Part shown: one piece after another, positions 5,810 through 7,564 of the stretch | Position numbering within the stretch: position 1 is the first letter of the stretch | Layout of the letters: every line of letters starts with the position of its first letter | Assembly: GCA_021791345.1 (NCBI GenBank) | Contig: JAJYWT010000177.1 | Location: forward strand, 1-7,564 | Length of the DNA stretch: 7,564 nucleotides | Direction: 5' to 3' | Source of the DNA: a bacterium | GTDB lineage: Bacteria; Chloroflexota; Dormibacteria; UBA8260; Bog-877 | Position numbers and translations under genes: made by a program | Notes under the pieces: generated by a model | What the model saw: the letters and a program-made list of their open reading frames with translations, nothing else | What the model was told of the DNA's origin: nothing | Databases searched by the model: none

Positions 5810-7042
5810 ATGCGGGCGCTGGTCTTCGACCCCTCACCAAGTCGGATCGTGCTCGCTGGGGCTGTCTCCAGATGGCGGCCCTGGCTGGCGCTCAGGGGCC
5901 GGGCACCGCTGTTCCTCGACGAGGTGGCAGAGCCGGCTTGCCCGGGCCCCGATTGGGTCCGGCTCCGGGTGGTGGCGACGGGCATCTGTGGGTCGGACGT
6001 GAAGGAGGCGACCCTGCAGGCGAGCTCGGACAACCCCCTCAGCGCCCTGGTCAGCTTCCCTCACACTCCTGGCCACGAGATCGTGGCCCAGGTGGCGGAG
6101 GCTCGGGCCGGCACGGGCCCGGCGGAGGGGACGCTGGTCGCGGTCGACCCCTGGCTCGGGTGTGACGCGAGAGGATTGGCGCAGCGCTGCCCGGCCTGCG
6201 CCGCGGGATTCCCGCCGCACTGTTCTCAGGTGCTGGCCGGCGGTCCCTGGGGCACCGGCCACGGGATGCACCTGGGCACCGTCCGGGGGCTCCCTGGGGG
6301 GTTCGCCCAGATCATCCATGCCCACCGCAGCCAGCTGCATCCCCTGCCCGGCGACCTCTCCCCGGCGGTGGCGGTGCTCGCCGACCCGGTGGCCGTGGCG
6401 CTGCACGCGGTGAGGAGGGCGGATCTGGACAGGGCCCGGTCCGTGGTGGTCCTGGGAGCGGGGACGATCGGGCTGGCGCTCACCCTGGCGGCGCGTGAGC
6501 GCTGGCCCGCCGCCGACGTCCTGGTCACCTGCGCCTGGCCGCATCAGGTGGAGCTGGTGCGAGAGCTCGGGGCACGACCGGTCGCCCCCCAGCGACTCCT
6601 GGCCGAGCTGGCCGAGGAGGGCGGCAGCCGGCTGGCCCATCCGTGGCGGGGCGGGCCCTGGACCCTGACCGGCGGTCCCGACCTGGTGTTGGACTCGATC
6701 GGCTCCCCCGCCACCGCCGAGCAAGCGCTGCGGGTGGTGGCGGACCGGGGCACCATCGTCACCGTCGGGGTGGGGCGCCCCGGCCGGGTGGAGGACACCC
6801 TCGCCTATTACAAGGAGGTGCGCCAGCTGGGCTCCAGCGGATACGGTCGGGAGGGCCCCCTGGCCTCCAGCCCACACCTGCTAGATTCCGCTCTGGAGCT
6901 GCTGCGGCGACAGCAGGCGACGGTGTCGGGCTGGCTCACCCACACCTTCCCGATCCAGCGGTGGGGGGAGGCCTTCACGGTGGCGGCCCGTCCCGACCAA
7001 AGCCGAGCCATCAAGGTGACCCTGAGGCTCTGGGAGGACTGA
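5810..7042 (+). CDS. Zinc-dependent medium-chain alcohol dehydrogenase family protein
   Basis: This 410-aa MDR-superfamily oxidoreductase has an N-terminal GroES-like domain and a C-terminal Rossmann domain. Catalytic zinc ligands are C60 in GICGSD, H89/E90 in PGHE and probably D192 in ADPVAVALHA. A structural-zinc lobe is suggested by C118, C127, C130 and C138. The nucleotide-binding glycine motif is VLGAGTIGLA (214-223). At the end of the second Rossmann strand, where NAD-specific enzymes normally carry Asp, the sequence is VTCAWPHQ (239-246), so cofactor preference is unclear. The family-typical MRALVF start supports the ATG at 5810, although no good Shine-Dalgarno precedes it. Between that start and the usual LxEV strand there is an extra stretch of about 20 residues (roughly 9-31, rich in Arg/Trp). 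The protein is longer than the typical 340-370 aa. The substrate is unknown. It lies divergent to the hopanoid operon and is followed after 4 bases by an SRPBCC gene. Confidence 0.88.
   Translation: MRALVFDPSPSRIVLAGAVSRWRPWLALRGRAPLFLDEVAEPACPGPDWVRLRVVATGICGSDVKEATLQASSDNPLSALVSFPHTPGHEIVAQVAEARAGTGPAEGTLVAVDPWLGCDARGLAQRCPACAAGFPPHCSQVLAGGPWGTGHGMHLGTVRGLPGGFAQIIHAHRSQLHPLPGDLSPAVAVLADPVAVALHAVRRADLDRARSVVVLGAGTIGLALTLAARERWPAADVLVTCAWPHQVELVRELGARPVAPQRLLAELAEEGGSRLAHPWRGGPWTLTGGPDLVLDSIGSPATAEQALRVVADRGTIVTVGVGRPGRVEDTLAYYKEVRQLGSSGYGREGPLASSPHLLDSALELLRRQQATVSGWLTHTFPIQRWGEAFTVAARPDQSRAIKVTLRLWED
7032..7037 (+). promoter_or_regulatory. Ribosome-binding site of the SRPBCC gene
   Basis: GGGAGG lies in the last codons of the dehydrogenase gene, nine bases before the ATG at 7047. 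This fits the first of the two adjacent ATG codons (7047 and 7050). Confidence 0.7.
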
Positions 7043-7046
7043 ACAG

Positions 7047-7487
7047 ATGATGATCGCGGAGGCGAGCGTGCTGGTTCGGGCCCCGCTGGACCGGGTCCGG
7101 GAGGCGGTGATGGACCCGGACGCCTACATCGATGGCCAGACCAAGGTCCAGGAGATGATCGTGGAGTCGCGGCAGGGCGATCAGCTGGTGGCGCGCATCA
7201 ACGGCCACCTCGGGCCCTTTCGGTCCCATATCCGGGCCCGCTACACCGTCGGCCAACACAAAGTCGACCTGGAGATGCTCTGGGGCCGGCTGCGCGGCTT
7301 CCACGCCGTCTTCCTGATGGAACCGCGCCCCGACGGGGTGCTGCTCACCCATCGCGAGGAGTACGACTTCGGCTACGGTCCGCTGTCGCCGCTGCTGGAC
7401 CGGGGGCTCAAGCACTGGGCGGTCGACAGCGTGCGCGCCGAGGTGGCCGCGCTCAAGCGCGCGGCCGAGCAGAGAGCCTCCAACTGA
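7047..7487 (+). CDS. SRPBCC-superfamily (START/polyketide-cyclase-like) protein
   Basis: This 146-aa small protein has the layout of a single SRPBCC helix-grip domain. It opens with a beta strand and helix of the type VxAPLDRVREAVMDPDAY (8-25), continues with alternating strands (for example QLVARINGHLGPFRSHIRARYTV, about 46-68, and a VLLTHREEYDF strand near 97-107), and ends in a long C-terminal helix (about 110-142) rich in Ala, Arg and Glu. Such domains form a deep hydrophobic cavity that binds lipids, sterols, polyketides or other apolar ligands, and some are cyclases or dehydratases. No signal peptide or membrane segment is visible. It starts 4 bases after the dehydrogenase stop, so the two are probably cotranscribed and may act on one apolar substrate. 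The family call rests on fold-like pattern, not on a catalytic motif. The ligand is unknown. Confidence 0.75.
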   Translation: MMIAEASVLVRAPLDRVREAVMDPDAYIDGQTKVQEMIVESRQGDQLVARINGHLGPFRSHIRARYTVGQHKVDLEMLWGRLRGFHAVFLMEPRPDGVLLTHREEYDFGYGPLSPLLDRGLKHWAVDSVRAEVAALKRAAEQRASN

Positions 7488-7527
7488 GCCGCGGTTTGCC
7501 GCCACCTCCCTGAGGGCAGACTCCTAA

Positions 7528-7545
7528 TCGGGCGACCCCGCCCGA
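7528..7545 (+). terminator. GC-rich hairpin after the SRPBCC gene, weak terminator candidate
   Basis: TCGGGCG (7528-7534) and CGCCCGA (7539-7545) form a perfect 7-bp stem with a 4-base loop, 40 bases after the stop codon at 7487. No T run follows on the plus strand, so it is not a classical intrinsic terminator. High-GC bacteria often use hairpins without a U tail, but this stem is short and could be chance. Confidence 0.3.
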
Positions 7546-7564
7546 AACCCCGCAACCAACATCT

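Noticed and set aside
5656..6033. A 125-codon minus-strand frame crossing the intergenic region into the dehydrogenase gene
   Set aside because: It overlaps the dehydrogenase N terminus including the ICGSD region, shows no family motif and would place a gene over the probable promoter region.

Overview
The window is a compact isoprenoid/hopanoid gene region from a high-GC bacterium (base composition by eye roughly 70% G+C, GTG starts, strong GC bias at third positions). Gene content and order resemble the hopanoid loci of Actinomycetota, as recalled for the Streptomyces hop locus, but Dormibacterota, Chloroflexota or other high-GC soil lineages are equally possible. No rRNA or other lineage marker is present, so the assignment stays loose.

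Left block, minus strand, reading from about 5619 down to the window edge: ispH (last step of the MEP pathway), a trans-polyprenyl diphosphate synthase, squalene-hopene cyclase, hpnC, hpnD, and the first nine codons of one more gene that is probably hpnE. Every junction overlaps or is separated by only a few bases (11-nt overlap, 4- or 31-nt overlap depending on the cyclase start, 4-nt gap, then two ATGA overlaps). This is almost certainly one translationally coupled operon. Together the genes would convert HMBPP to IPP/DMAPP (IspH), build a C15 allylic diphosphate (prenyl synthase), join two of them head to head (HpnD to presqualene diphosphate, HpnC to hydroxysqualene, presumed HpnE to squalene) and cyclise squalene to hopene at the membrane.

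Middle: about 190 bases of divergent, relatively A/T-rich non-coding DNA (5620-5809). It holds a perfect 7-bp inverted repeat with 21-bp centre-to-centre spacing and an adjacent 10-bp palindrome, a good candidate for an operator controlling one or both directions.

Right block, plus strand: a zinc-type medium-chain dehydrogenase with an unusual N-terminal insertion, followed after 4 bases by a small SRPBCC (START-like) protein. These two form a second small transcription unit of unknown substrate. Their divergent placement beside the hopanoid operon makes a role in isoprenoid metabolism possible, but the sequence alone does not show it. A short GC-rich hairpin lies after the last gene. No tRNA, rRNA, insertion sequence, CRISPR array or other mobile-element signature was seen, and there is no gene-free stretch longer than 300 bases.
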